A DNA stretch of 64,000 nucleotides from an uncultured Roseovarius sp. (lineage in GTDB: Bacteria; Pseudomonadota; Alphaproteobacteria; Rhodobacterales; Rhodobacteraceae), in assembly GCA_947499555.1 (NCBI GenBank), contig CANMOU010000003.1:526404-590403 (forward strand). Direction: 5' to 3'. The notes beneath the pieces were generated by a model. It made no database searches and was not told the origin of the DNA. It saw only the letters and a program-made list of their open reading frames with translations. This document shows, piece after piece, positions 16,172-25,472 of this stretch. Within the stretch, counting starts at the first letter, position 1; every line of letters starts with the position of its first letter. The position numbers and the translations under genes were made by a program.

Positions 16172-17764
16172 TTAGCCGTATTGCGCCAGCATCTGGCGCA
16201 GGTCCTCAATCGTGTTGGCCTCTTGCACCGGTTTGTCATGCCGCCAGCGTTTCATGCGGGGAAAGCGCAAGGAGACACCGGATTTGTGGCGCGTCGATTC
16301 CGCGATGCCTTCAAAAGCGATTTCAAACACATGTTCGGCACGCACCTGCCGCACCGGGCCAAACCGCTGAAGCGTGTTCTTGCGCACCCAGGCCGTGATC
16401 TTGCGAAACTCCGCATCGGTCAACCCGGAATACGCCTTGGTAAAGGGGACAAGCTCATTGCCGTCGCGCACCGCAAAGGTGAAATCCGTGAAAAGATTGG
16501 CGCGCCGCCCATGGCCCTGCTGCGCATAGATCATCACCGCGTCAATCGTGAGCGGATCAAGCTTCCACTTCCACCAATCCCCTTTCTTGCGGCCGGTGTG
16601 ATAGGGGCTAGATGCGCGCTTGATCATCAGCCCTTCGGCGCGTTCTTCGCGGGCTGTGTCGCGTAGATCGGCTAGTGTTTTCCATGACTTGAACGGCAGC
16701 ACTGAAGACGCGCGCAGCGGTGCATCCTCTGGCAGGGTGCCCAATATGGTATCAAGCCTGGCACGTCGTTCAGCGAACGGCATTTCGCGCAGATCAACTC
16801 CATTTTCCTCCAGAAGATCATAGGCCAGCACGATCACAGGGGCATCTTTCAAGAGCGTTTTCGGCACGGTCTTGCGCCCAATCCGCTTTTGAAGCGCGTT
16901 AAACGGCATTGGCGCGGATCCGTCCCACGCGACGATCTCGCCATCGATCACCGTGCCATCCGGCACGAAATCCCGCGCGCGCGCCAGTTCGGGGAACCTG
17001 TCCGTCATCAGCTCTTCACCGCGTGACCACACGAAATGGTCTGCGCCGCGCAGGATCAATTGCCCGCGAATGCCGTCCCATTTCCATTCCGCGAGCCAGT
17101 CTGATGGATCGCCCAAGGTCTCGGGCGCATCCTCCAGCCCGTAGGCGAGACAAAACGGGTACGGTCGCGACAGATCGGCACCGGCATCCTCGGCTTCGAT
17201 CAAGGTCTCCCAACTTACCGTATCGGGTGTCCAATCCCCCATCAGCCGGTGCGCCAGTTCTGCCTCGTCCCGACCGGTGGCTTGCGCCAGAGCGCGGGTC
17301 ATCAGCTTGCGGCTGATGCCAATACGAAACCCGCCGGTCAGAAGCTTGTTGAAGACAAGCCGTTCCTGCGCGCTCATCTGGTCCCAGGCCTCCAGCACGG
17401 CGGCCTTGCGCGCCGCGTCGTCCTCGACCCCAAGCGCGCGCAGGCGGGCTATCCATGTGCTTAGGTCTTCATCTTGATCCCGGCTGGCCTCGGGCAGTAC
17501 CAGCGCGATGGTTTCGGCCAGATCTCCCACGATGGGATAGCTTTCCTCAAACAGCCAAAGCGGAATGCCCGCCCGTTCTGCCGCCCATTCGCGCAGTTTC
17601 GTTGTGGTGACCGCCCGCTTGGGCCTGCGTCCGGAAAACAGCGCCACGCACCAAAGCTTGTCTTCTTCCGGCGCGATGCCGAAGTAACGGGCCAGTTCGG
17701 TCACCTTGACGCTGGTTTTGGTGGTCTGATCAAGGGCGGTATAGAGCGCTGTGAACTGTTTCAT
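16172..17764 (-). CDS. ATP-dependent DNA ligase of the exonuclease-associated type
   Basis: The 530-residue ligase has an N-terminal DNA-binding domain (to about residue 190). The nucleotidyltransferase core has motif I EWKWDGIRGQ, whose Lys takes the AMP, followed by GEIVAWDG and EGLMIKR. The OB domain ends with VSLRFPRMKRWR. It seals nicks using ATP, in addition to the NAD-dependent LigA expected elsewhere. Its ATG overlaps the stop of the associated exonuclease gene (ATGA), so the two are coupled. Such ligases form a repair module with a metallo-beta-lactamase exonuclease and often an Lhr helicase and a phosphoesterase; the last two are absent here. Known as the cisplatin-damage-response ligase type. 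Confidence 0.92.
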   Translation of the reverse strand: MKQFTALYTALDQTTKTSVKVTELARYFGIAPEEDKLWCVALFSGRRPKRAVTTTKLREWAAERAGIPLWLFEESYPIVGDLAETIALVLPEASRDQDEDLSTWIARLRALGVEDDAARKAAVLEAWDQMSAQERLVFNKLLTGGFRIGISRKLMTRALAQATGRDEAELAHRLMGDWTPDTVSWETLIEAEDAGADLSRPYPFCLAYGLEDAPETLGDPSDWLAEWKWDGIRGQLILRGADHFVWSRGEELMTDRFPELARARDFVPDGTVIDGEIVAWDGSAPMPFNALQKRIGRKTVPKTLLKDAPVIVLAYDLLEENGVDLREMPFAERRARLDTILGTLPEDAPLRASSVLPFKSWKTLADLRDTAREERAEGLMIKRASSPYHTGRKKGDWWKWKLDPLTIDAVMIYAQQGHGRRANLFTDFTFAVRDGNELVPFTKAYSGLTDAEFRKITAWVRKNTLQRFGPVRQVRAEHVFEIAFEGIAESTRHKSGVSLRFPRMKRWRHDKPVQEANTIEDLRQMLAQYG

Positions 17765-18774
17765 TCCGGCCCGTCCGTCATAGGCTCGTCATCCAGCGTT
17801 TCGCCCGTAAACTCGGTTGGAACAACCTGCGCGTTATACCCGCTTTCGTTCAGCCGTCGCGCAAAGATATCCGTATAACCGTGCGTGACAAATACATTTT
17901 CCGCACCTGTTTCCTTGATTGCCGCATTCAGCCCGGGCCAGTCGGCATGATCAGAAATCACAAACCCCCGGTCGACCGCGCGCCGCCGCCGAACGCCGCG
18001 CAGGCGCATCCAGCCACTGGCAAATCCCGTGGTGCCGGGGCGAAACCGCCGGGCCCAGCTGCTGCCCAACGCGCCGGGCGGAGCGAGCACCAGCGCACCG
18101 GGAAAAACCTTGGGATCAAGATCCGGGCTGACATGGACCGTGTCGGGTAGTTCAAGCCCCTGCGCGCGCAGCACCGCATTGGTGTTCTCCACCGCGCCAT
18201 GGGTCAGGATCGGGCCAATCGACGGGTCCAGCAAGGACATCACCCGCTGCGCCTTGCCCAGCGAATAGGCCCCCAGAAGGCTGAAGATGCCATTGGCTGC
18301 GTTTTCCGCCCACCACGCGTTGATTTGGGCTGCAACCGCATCTTCGTCGGCCCAGGTGAAGACAGGCAATCCGAAGGTGCATTCGGAAATGAAGCTGTGA
18401 CAGCGCACCGGTTCAAAAGGTTCGGATAGCCTGTCTGGCGCGGTCTTAAAATCGCCCGAAACGACCCAGACCTCGCCGCCAACCTCAACCCGGATCTGCG
18501 CCGAGCCCGGCACATGCCCTGCAGGATGAAATGACACGCTTGCATCGCCAATGCGGCGCGTTTCGCCATAGGCCACGGTTTCCAGCGTGATATCGCCCAG
18601 CCTGTGGTGCATCACCGGTGCGGCGGGGCCTGTCGCCAGATAGCGCGCGTGCCCCGGTCTTGCATGATCCGCGTGTCCATGGGTGATCAGCGCACGATCC
18701 ACGGGTTTCCATGGATCGATAAAGAAATCCCCGGCCTCGCAGTAAATGCCCTGTGGTCTGAACGATAATACCAT
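17761..18774 (-). CDS. Ligase-associated DNA exonuclease (metallo-beta-lactamase fold)
   Basis: From the ATG at 18774 the product is 337 residues. It has the metal-binding signature ITHGHADHARPGH and later ligands in HPAGHVPGSAQ and VSGDFKT, plus VISDHADWPG typical of the beta-CASP/SNM1-like group. It is predicted to trim DNA ends or flaps before ligation by the coupled ligase. The frame is open 156 bases further upstream, but the homology and context favour 18774. It is the first gene of the two-gene operon and diverges from the FAH-family gene across about 99 bases. Confidence 0.9.
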   Translation of the reverse strand: MVLSFRPQGIYCEAGDFFIDPWKPVDRALITHGHADHARPGHARYLATGPAAPVMHHRLGDITLETVAYGETRRIGDASVSFHPAGHVPGSAQIRVEVGGEVWVVSGDFKTAPDRLSEPFEPVRCHSFISECTFGLPVFTWADEDAVAAQINAWWAENAANGIFSLLGAYSLGKAQRVMSLLDPSIGPILTHGAVENTNAVLRAQGLELPDTVHVSPDLDPKVFPGALVLAPPGALGSSWARRFRPGTTGFASGWMRLRGVRRRRAVDRGFVISDHADWPGLNAAIKETGAENVFVTHGYTDIFARRLNESGYNAQVVPTEFTGETLDDEPMTDGPE

Positions 18775-18873
18775 GGCCTCAAGATAGGGTGCCGATGCGC
18801 CGCGACCATAGTCCTGTCTTGCACCTGACAGCCCGCTCTTTATCGTGATGCAAAGAGAAACAGGGGGATAGCT

Positions 18874-19704
18874 ATGCGGTTTGTGCGCTATGGCGCGCCG
18901 GGGCAGGAAAAACCCGGTGTTTTGGACCAAGACGGAAAAGTCCGTGATCTGGGCGGCATTCTCCCCGATTTATCAGGTGTCTATTTGTCTGACCTGCCAA
19001 AGGTGGACCCCGCAACCCTGCCTTTGGTTGACGGCACGCCACGTCTCGGACCACCGGTGGGGCAGGTGGGTAAGCTCATCTGCATCGGTCTCAATTACAC
19101 AGATCACGCCGCTGAGTTGAACATGCCCTTTCCCGACCACCCGGTTGTGTTCATGAAAGCCACCTCCGCCATCATCGGTGCCAATGACACGGTGCGCCTG
19201 CCACGAGGATCGACCCATGGGGATTGGGAAATCGAGTTGGGCGTGGTGATCGGCAAAGCCGCCTCTTATGTGAGCGAACAAGAGGCTTTGAGCCATGTGG
19301 CAGGCTACACCATCGTCAACGATGTCTCGGAACGCCGCTTTCAGCTGGAGCTGTCGGGCCAATGGACCAAGGGCAAAAGCTGCGACACCTTCGCGCCCAT
19401 CGGCCCCTGGCTGGTGACACCGGATGAGATCGCGGACGCGCAAGACCTTGCGATGACCTTGGATGTAAACGGCGCGCGGATGCAGACCGGGCACACGTCA
19501 AAGATGATTTTCCCGGTGGCCGAGATCATTTCGCATTTAAGCGAATTGATGACGCTTCATCCCGGCGACGTGATCGCCACAGGCACGCCACCGGGCGTGG
19601 GCATGGGGCAGACGCCTAAGCGTTTCCTTGCTGAAGGCGATGTGATGGAGCTTGAGATTGGTGGTCTGGGCAGACAAAACTTGCCTGTGGCCCGGACGCC
19701 TTAG
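18874..19704 (+). CDS. Fumarylacetoacetate hydrolase family protein
   Basis: The 276-residue enzyme has the FAH-fold core: CIGLNYTDHAAELNM, the metal ligands in WEIELGVVIG and DVSERRFQ, and the C-terminal MTLHPGDVIATGTPPGVGMG. Members cleave or isomerise beta-diketo acids (acylpyruvases, 2-hydroxyhepta-2,4-diene-1,7-dioate isomerase, fumarylacetoacetase-like); the substrate cannot be read from the sequence. AGGGGGA precedes the ATG. The gene is not next to other aromatic-degradation genes. Its last 89 bases overlap the convergent hydrolase gene. Confidence 0.9.
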   Translation: MRFVRYGAPGQEKPGVLDQDGKVRDLGGILPDLSGVYLSDLPKVDPATLPLVDGTPRLGPPVGQVGKLICIGLNYTDHAAELNMPFPDHPVVFMKATSAIIGANDTVRLPRGSTHGDWEIELGVVIGKAASYVSEQEALSHVAGYTIVNDVSERRFQLELSGQWTKGKSCDTFAPIGPWLVTPDEIADAQDLAMTLDVNGARMQTGHTSKMIFPVAEIISHLSELMTLHPGDVIATGTPPGVGMGQTPKRFLAEGDVMELEIGGLGRQNLPVARTP

Positions 19705-20647
19705 GGAACTGATAGGTTTGGAAAAAATGCGTCAGGCATGCGGTAATATGGCCTCGCGTTTGCGCGTCTTCCATCAAGACCTCGTGCCGGGCACCTTCGC
19801 TGATCTCCAGAACACCGCCCGGCCATCGCGCCATGCGGTCATGGACGCGTCGGGGGTCAACCACGTCTTCATCGGTGCCCAAAACCGTCAGGCAGGGCAC
19901 ATCAGGTGAGGGGAGCCGCGAAAGCCGCCGTGTCTCTGACAGGGCCTCATAAAGCCAGCGCAGGCTTGGTCCGCCAAGCTTCAGTCCCGGCTGGGCCTCT
20001 ACCTGCCGGATCATGTACTCGTACATTTCCGGGTCGCGGGTCAGGCGGTTGGTCTTGAATGGTTCAGAGATGACATAGGCCTCGGGCAGCGTGCTAGGCG
20101 CGTACCCTTTGTCGAAGCCCAGGATCCGGCTTGTCCAGGACAGCCCCCAGGCGAATGGGCGTGTCAGCGCAGACATATCGATCCCCCACATCGGCGCCGA
20201 AAATGCCGCGGCGGTCACCGGAAGTCCTTCCATCAGGGCGCGAAGGCCGATTGAGCCTCCCATGGAATGCGCCAGAAGGAACCACGGCTTGGGCAGCCCA
20301 AGCTCATCTGCCGCTTTGACCACGGCGGCGACGTCCAGTTGATATTCAGAAAAATCACCGACATGACCCAGCATCGGGTCGTCTGTGGGTCGATCGGCCA
20401 GACCTTGTCCACGCCAATCGACGGCCGCAACATGCAGACCGGAACCGCAAAGATCGGCTGCATTTATCCCATATTTTTCAATATATTCGGTGCGCCCTGG
20501 AAAAAGCAGGACAGTGCCGGAAAGTCCTGAACCCTGTCCGGGCCACACCCCAATGCGGATGCGCACACCGTCTTCTGCCACGATCCAATAGGCCTTTCCC
20601 CCTTCGGGTCCTTCGGCCAGATCGGCATAGAACGGCGCGCTCTGCAT
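19616..20647 (-). CDS. Alpha/beta hydrolase, PldB-like lysophospholipase
   Basis: The 343-residue protein has the hydrolase fold with oxyanion segment LLFPGRTEYIEKYG, HGD-equivalent VDWRGQGLADRP, the nucleophile elbow LLAHSMGGSIG, acid VLGTDEDVVD and His in GARHEVLMED. It resembles the lysophospholipase/monoacylglycerol lipase group. A GTG directly before the ATG is an alternative start. Translation starts four bases after the stop of the upstream SCP2 gene, so the two form an operon that suggests lipid handling. About 30 C-terminal residues, polar and without fold, are encoded opposite the end of the FAH gene and may be a run-on extension. Confidence 0.85.
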   Translation of the reverse strand: MQSAPFYADLAEGPEGGKAYWIVAEDGVRIRIGVWPGQGSGLSGTVLLFPGRTEYIEKYGINAADLCGSGLHVAAVDWRGQGLADRPTDDPMLGHVGDFSEYQLDVAAVVKAADELGLPKPWFLLAHSMGGSIGLRALMEGLPVTAAAFSAPMWGIDMSALTRPFAWGLSWTSRILGFDKGYAPSTLPEAYVISEPFKTNRLTRDPEMYEYMIRQVEAQPGLKLGGPSLRWLYEALSETRRLSRLPSPDVPCLTVLGTDEDVVDPRRVHDRMARWPGGVLEISEGARHEVLMEDAQTRGHITACLTHFFQTYQFPKASGPQASFVCPDHQSQAPSHRLQQGNA

Positions 20648-20651
20648 CACG

Positions 20652-20939
20652 TCAGCTCAGGACACTGCCAAGCTTCATGGCCATACCCATGTCGCCATCA
20701 ACGGCCAGCTTGCCGGACATAAACGCCGCTGTCGGGTCAAGATCGCCATCGAGAATGGATTGAAACGTGTCTACATCCGCGGTGAGCGTGACATCTGTGT
20801 CGTCATCGCCGGCGCGCACGCCATCGTCGTCGATCACGATAGAGCCTTCGCCCTCGATCACGAATTTTGCGCTGCCATCCAGGCCGCCGCTCATCTTGCT
20901 GCTCAGCGCCTCTACGGCAGCTGCAACCACGTCGCTCAT
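20652..20939 (-). CDS. SCP2 sterol/lipid-binding domain protein
   Basis: This 95-residue protein is a stand-alone SCP2 domain with the typical DVTLTADVDTFQSILDGDLD and AAFMSGKLAVDGDMGMAMKL. Such domains bind fatty acids, acyl-CoA or other lipids in a hydrophobic tunnel. It is the first gene of an operon with the lysophospholipase-like hydrolase, consistent with lipid turnover. AGGAC-type ribosome-binding bases precede the ATG. Confidence 0.9.
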   Translation of the reverse strand: MSDVVAAAVEALSSKMSGGLDGSAKFVIEGEGSIVIDDDGVRAGDDDTDVTLTADVDTFQSILDGDLDPTAAFMSGKLAVDGDMGMAMKLGSVLS

Positions 20940-21009
20940 CTTTTGTCCTCCAAATTGTGAAAAGGCAGGACTATGAATCCCGCCATCGCGCGCTAAACTG
21001 AGTCTTACT

Positions 21010-21570
21010 ATGAGCGTTCAAAACACTTTTCTCAATTCTATCGTCGCGGCACTTTTCGTGACAGTCATGTTTTCCTTACCTGCAGCGGCGCAGGAGACAC
21101 GTCTTGATGAGCTTTTTGTGCAGCTCTCAGAGGCCGAGCCGAAAGAGGCGCGGCGCGTGGCGAAGGAAATCGAGCTGGAACTGACCAAATCGGGGTCTCC
21201 ATCGGCTGATCTGTTGCTCAAACGTGGCACAGATGCGCTTGACGCCGGCGATGTGTCCGGTGCGATTGACCATCTGACGGCGCTGACCGACCATGCGCCG
21301 AATTTTGCCGAAGGCTGGCATATGCGTGCCGTGGCCTATTCCGAAGCAGAGCTTTTTGGACCGGCCTTGGAAGATATCGAACGGGCGCTCGCGCTCGAAC
21401 CTCGTCATTACAATGCAATCGCAAGCCTTGGCGGCATCCTGTCGCGAATTGACCGGCCTGAAATGGCAAGGGACGCTTTTGAACTTGCACTGGCTATACA
21501 TCCCCACCACGAGGACGTATCCGAAGCTCTGAAACATGTTGAACGCCAGATCGGCGGTTCGGAACTCTGA
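21010..21570 (+). CDS. Exported TPR protein
   Basis: The 186-residue protein has a Sec signal peptide (about residues 8-29, cleavage likely after PAAA) and then two or three tetratricopeptide repeats. The clearest are ALEDIERALALEPRHYNAIA and ARDAFELALAIHPHHEDVSE. The mature form should lie in the periplasm as a small helical scaffold. The helicase gene follows after 20 bases on the same strand, so read-through is possible, although no functional link is evident. Confidence 0.8.
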   Translation: MSVQNTFLNSIVAALFVTVMFSLPAAAQETRLDELFVQLSEAEPKEARRVAKEIELELTKSGSPSADLLLKRGTDALDAGDVSGAIDHLTALTDHAPNFAEGWHMRAVAYSEAELFGPALEDIERALALEPRHYNAIASLGGILSRIDRPEMARDAFELALAIHPHHEDVSEALKHVERQIGGSEL

Positions 21571-21590
21571 AATCAAGAAGGGGACGGCCG

Positions 21591-24401
21591 ATGGCCGAGC
21601 AGTCCAGGACCCTGGCGGTCCTTGGCCCGACAAATACCGGAAAAACGCATTACGCAATTGAGCGGATGCTAGGCTACCGCACTGGAATCATTGGACTTCC
21701 TTTGCGCCTTCTGGCGCGAGAGGTCTATGACAAGATTGTCGCCGTGCGCGGGCCGTCCGTGGTTGCGCTTGTGACTGGTGAGGAACGTATTGTGCCGCCG
21801 CGCACGCAATATTGGGTTTGCACGGTCGAGGCGATGCCCGAAGGTATCGGCGCTGATTTCGTTGCGGTGGATGAGATTCAGCTCTGCGCCGATCCCGAGC
21901 GGGGCCACGTCTTCACCGACCGGCTTTTGCGCATGCGAGGCCTGCGCGAGACCCAGTTTCTTGGTGCACACACCATGCGCGGCGTGATTTCAGAGCTTGT
22001 ACCAGGCGTTGAATTCCTGGGCCGAAGCCGGATGTCGAATTTGACCTATTCGGGTTCGAAAAAGATAAGCAAGATGCCGTCCCGAAGTGCAATAGTCGGC
22101 TTTTCGGTCGATAATGTGTATGCAATGGCAGAGTTGTTGCGCCGTCAGAAAGGCGGTGCAGCAGTTGTTATGGGCGCGTTGAGCCCGCGCACACGCAATG
22201 CACAGGTCGATCTTTATCAAAATGGCGATGTTGACTACCTGGTGGCGACCGATGCGATCGGCATGGGACTTAATCTTGATATCAATCACGTCGCCTTTTC
22301 ATCGCTCACAAAGTTCGACGGTCGGCGGATGCGAACACTGGCGCCGAATGAGTTGGCCCAGATCGCCGGGCGTGCGGGTCGCGGGATGAGCCATGGCACC
22401 TTTGGCGTCACCGGTGAAGCACCTGAGCTGCCCGACGATATGGCGCAGGCCATCATGGATCATCGCTTTGCGCCCATTCGCAGACTGGAATGGCGCAATG
22501 CCGACCTGCGCTTTGGCACGGTAGAGACGCTGATCGCGTCATTAGAGGAAAAACCCAGCAATGACCGGCTGAAACGCGCAAGAGACGCGGATGACATTAT
22601 TGCTCTGAAAGCACTTGCCGCAGAGGCCGAGGTGCAGGCCCGCGCCAGTGATGCAAAGTCTGTCCGCCTGCTTTGGGATGTGTGTCGTGTCCCCGATTTC
22701 CGGGGCATCAGCCATTCCGAACATGCTAGCCTTTTAGAGCGTATTTTCAGCGACTTGCACGAAAACGGCCAAGTTTCCGAGGACTGGTTTGCCAGCCAGG
22801 TGCAGCGTATTGATCGTACCGATGGCGATATTGATACGCTTTCCAAGCGATTGGCATTTATCCGCACATGGACCTATGTGGCGCAACGAAATGGCTGGAT
22901 TGCGGATGAAAGCCATTGGCGCGAGGCGACACGCGCTGTAGAAGACCGCTTGTCAGACGCGCTGCATGACGCGCTGACACAAAGATTTGTGGATCGGCGT
23001 ACATCTGTGCTTTTGCGCCGACTCAAGCAGAAGGAGGCCATAGTGGCCGAAGTGAACGACAAAGGTGACGTGACGGTCGAGGACGAATTTGTTGGCCGTC
23101 TGGATGGGTTCCGTTTTATTCAGGACAAGACGGCGGGTGGACAAGAGGCGAAGGCCCTGAGCCAGGCCAGCCTGCAGGCGCTGACGCCACATTTCCATCT
23201 GCGCGCGGACAAATTCTATAACGCGCCGGACACCGAGATTGATTTTACCGAACAGGGCGGCCTGATGTGGGGGGAATATGCCGTCGGCAAGCTTGTCGCC
23301 GGAGCTGACCCCCTGAAGCCACAAGTCTCTGCATTTGTCGATGAAGCGGCAGGAGATGATGTCGCGCAAAAGGTGCAACGCCGCCTGCAACATTTCATTG
23401 ACCGCAAGATTGCGACGCTTTTCGAGCCACTTTTGAATATCCAGCGGGATGAGGCACTGGCCGGGTTGGCGCGGGGATTTGGGTTCCAACTTGTTGAAAA
23501 CTTTGGAATCATTCCGCGCGGCGACGTGGCAGATGAAGTCAAGGCGCTCGATCAGGATTCACGCGGCCAGTTGCGCAAGCACGGTGTGCGATTTGGCCAG
23601 TTCACAATCTTCATGCCCTTGCTTCTAAAACCTGCGCCAACGCGGTTGCGGCTTGTGCTGTGGTCGCTGGCGCAAAATCTGGACGAATTCCCCGAAGCGC
23701 CGCCGCCGGGTCTTGTCACGGTCCCGTCCGGGTCCGCGCATCCCCGGGGGTATCATTCCATGTCCGGCTATCGGGCCGCAGGCGAACGGGCTGTGCGCAT
23801 TGATATGCTGGAGCGCCTTGCTGATATGCTGCGTGCCGAAGACAGCCGCAGCGGGTTCGAGGCTAATCCCGATATGCTGTCGATCACGGGCATGACGCTT
23901 GAGCAATTTGCCGATCTGATGCAGGGGCTTGGCTACAAGGCCGAGCGAGGCGAACGTGAAAAAGCAAAGGCCGCGGCGGTGGCAAACCCCGCCGGAGCGG
24001 TGGTTGTCGAAGGTGAAGAGATAACGGCGACAACGGGTGAGGTGCCGGAAACTGGCGCTGAGATGATAGAGGCCGCCGAGGCCGCAGCCGAAGAAGTCAA
24101 GGCCGAGGCTGCCGCAGAGGAAACAGTCGAGACGGCAAAACCTGACGACGCGGAGGCCCCTGAAAGTGAAGTCTTTTTCACATTCACCTGGGCTGGCCGC
24201 GCAAATCGCGGTCGCAATGAGCAGCGTCGCCCCGGCGGCGGCAAACCCAAGCCGAAAGGTGGCAAGCCGAACCGGGGCAAAGGCAAATCCAACCGCGATA
24301 ACGGGCCGAAATCCTTCTCGGCCAAGCCCGCCAAGAAAGACAAGATCGATCCTGATAACCCGTTCGCAGCGGCGCTCATGGGGCTGAAGGACAAAGGCTA
24401 G
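21591..24401 (+). CDS. SUV3-like RNA/DNA helicase
   Basis: The 936-residue SF2 helicase has Walker A GPTNTGKTHYA near the N-terminus and the DExH-type box VDEIQLC. Motifs V/VI are DAIGMGLNLDI and QIAGRAGRG. This order matches the SUV3 family (mitochondrial RNA degradosome helicase and its alphaproteobacterial relatives). The central and C-terminal helical domains (about 330-760) are followed by an Ala/Glu-rich acidic stretch and a Lys/Gly/Arg-rich tail typical of RNA contact. The gene heads a block helicase-S4-fdxA-carD that I know from many alphaproteobacteria. GTG of the S4 gene follows four bases after the stop. Confidence 0.92.
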   Translation: MAEQSRTLAVLGPTNTGKTHYAIERMLGYRTGIIGLPLRLLAREVYDKIVAVRGPSVVALVTGEERIVPPRTQYWVCTVEAMPEGIGADFVAVDEIQLCADPERGHVFTDRLLRMRGLRETQFLGAHTMRGVISELVPGVEFLGRSRMSNLTYSGSKKISKMPSRSAIVGFSVDNVYAMAELLRRQKGGAAVVMGALSPRTRNAQVDLYQNGDVDYLVATDAIGMGLNLDINHVAFSSLTKFDGRRMRTLAPNELAQIAGRAGRGMSHGTFGVTGEAPELPDDMAQAIMDHRFAPIRRLEWRNADLRFGTVETLIASLEEKPSNDRLKRARDADDIIALKALAAEAEVQARASDAKSVRLLWDVCRVPDFRGISHSEHASLLERIFSDLHENGQVSEDWFASQVQRIDRTDGDIDTLSKRLAFIRTWTYVAQRNGWIADESHWREATRAVEDRLSDALHDALTQRFVDRRTSVLLRRLKQKEAIVAEVNDKGDVTVEDEFVGRLDGFRFIQDKTAGGQEAKALSQASLQALTPHFHLRADKFYNAPDTEIDFTEQGGLMWGEYAVGKLVAGADPLKPQVSAFVDEAAGDDVAQKVQRRLQHFIDRKIATLFEPLLNIQRDEALAGLARGFGFQLVENFGIIPRGDVADEVKALDQDSRGQLRKHGVRFGQFTIFMPLLLKPAPTRLRLVLWSLAQNLDEFPEAPPPGLVTVPSGSAHPRGYHSMSGYRAAGERAVRIDMLERLADMLRAEDSRSGFEANPDMLSITGMTLEQFADLMQGLGYKAERGEREKAKAAAVANPAGAVVVEGEEITATTGEVPETGAEMIEAAEAAAEEVKAEAAAEETVETAKPDDAEAPESEVFFTFTWAGRANRGRNEQRRPGGGKPKPKGGKPNRGKGKSNRDNGPKSFSAKPAKKDKIDPDNPFAAALMGLKDKG

Positions 24402-24404
24402 GAT

Positions 24405-24794
24405 GTGAGCGACGCCTCCCAGCCGAAAATTCGGCTCGACAAGTGGCTCTGGCATGCCCGCTTCTTCAAAACTCGGGGCTTGTCGGCAAAGACCGTTTCG
24501 GCAGGCCATGTGAGGGTCAACAAGATCAAGGTTTCAAAGCCGTCGCATGGCGTCGGTCTGGGCGATGTGCTGACCTTCGCGCAGGCCCGAGACATTCGGG
24601 TGATCCGTATCCAGGCCTTGGGCACACGTCGCGGACCGGCCTCCGAGGCGCAGACGCTATATGAGGATCTTGATCCTCCAAAACCCCGATCCGAGACCCT
24701 CGTTCCGCAATCTCCACAGTTTGAGGGAAAAGGGCGTCCGACAAAGCGTGATCGTCGCAAACTCGATCTTAACCGATCAGATACGCTTGAATGA
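24405..24794 (+). CDS. S4-domain RNA-binding protein (Hsp15/HslR-like)
   Basis: The 129-residue protein has an S4 domain in its first 60 residues (IRLDKWLWHARFFKTRGLSA, then VRVNKIKVSKPSHGVGLGD) and a basic C-terminal tail ending KRDRRKLDLNRSDTLE. E. coli Hsp15 binds free 50S subunits carrying nascent chains; this relative may act in ribosome rescue or assembly. The start is a GTG within four bases of the helicase stop, so translation is coupled. fdxA follows after about 50 bases. Confidence 0.9.
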   Translation: MSDASQPKIRLDKWLWHARFFKTRGLSAKTVSAGHVRVNKIKVSKPSHGVGLGDVLTFAQARDIRVIRIQALGTRRGPASEAQTLYEDLDPPKPRSETLVPQSPQFEGKGRPTKRDRRKLDLNRSDTLE

Positions 24795-24845
24795 TGCTGG
24801 CCCTTGAATTAGGTGAGGCCCAGACCGGATGAACAAGAGACGACC

Positions 24846-25184
24846 ATGACCTATATCGTCAACGACAGCTGCATCGAGTGCAAATATACCGATTGTGTCG
24901 AAGTCTGCCCCGTGGACTGCTTCTACGAAGGCGAGAACATGCTTGTTATCCATCCGGATGAATGCATCGATTGTGGGGTCTGCGAACCTGAATGCCCTGC
25001 CGATGCGATCCGCCCGGACACAGAACCCGACATGGAAAAATGGGTCGAGTTCAATCGCAAATATTCTGAGATGTGGCCGGTGATCATCACTAAGAAAGAC
25101 CCGTTGCCAAATGCGGATGAGCGTGACGGCGAAGAAGGCAAGCTGGAAAAGTATTTCTCCGAAAACCCCGGCGAAGGCGGCTGA
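24846..25184 (+). CDS. fdxA: Seven-iron ferredoxin FdxA
   Basis: The 112-residue ferredoxin starts [20 protein letters not shown] with the cysteine pattern for a [3Fe-4S] plus [4Fe-4S] pair; the second block is [12 protein letters not shown]. It transfers electrons at low potential in the cytoplasm. The conserved N-terminus fixes the ATG at 24846. It is located between the S4 gene and carD, the usual alphaproteobacterial order, and is followed by its own terminator. Confidence 0.95.
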   Translation: MTYIVNDSCIECKYTDCVEVCPVDCFYEGENMLVIHPDECIDCGVCEPECPADAIRPDTEPDMEKWVEFNRKYSEMWPVIITKKDPLPNADERDGEEGKLEKYFSENPGEGG

Positions 25185-25297
25185 ACTGATTCGTTTGGAA
25201 CCATGTCTTGGGGCCGGGCGTGGCAACAGCTAAATGCAGACGCATATAAGGCCTACCTGTCTGTAACTTAACGTCATTTCAACCCAATGCTGCGGCT

Positions 25298-25320
25298 GCA
25301 CTTCCGCGAAGTGCTTTTTT
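25298..25320 (+). terminator. Rho-independent terminator downstream of fdxA
   Basis: GCACTTC-CGC-GAAGTGC forms a perfect seven-base stem followed immediately by six T residues. It separates fdxA from carD. Confidence 0.9.
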
Positions 25321-25472
25321 ATGATATGATCTTGGCAGCAATGTAGTTTATCGCACGATATCCATGTCACCCGCGCTGCCGCCTGGGGATGGGTATTTTT
25401 GCGCTCTGGGCTAGGGACCAAGCCGTCGGAGAACAGGCCGACGCATTATGAAACGCGATAAGGAAAATCTGA

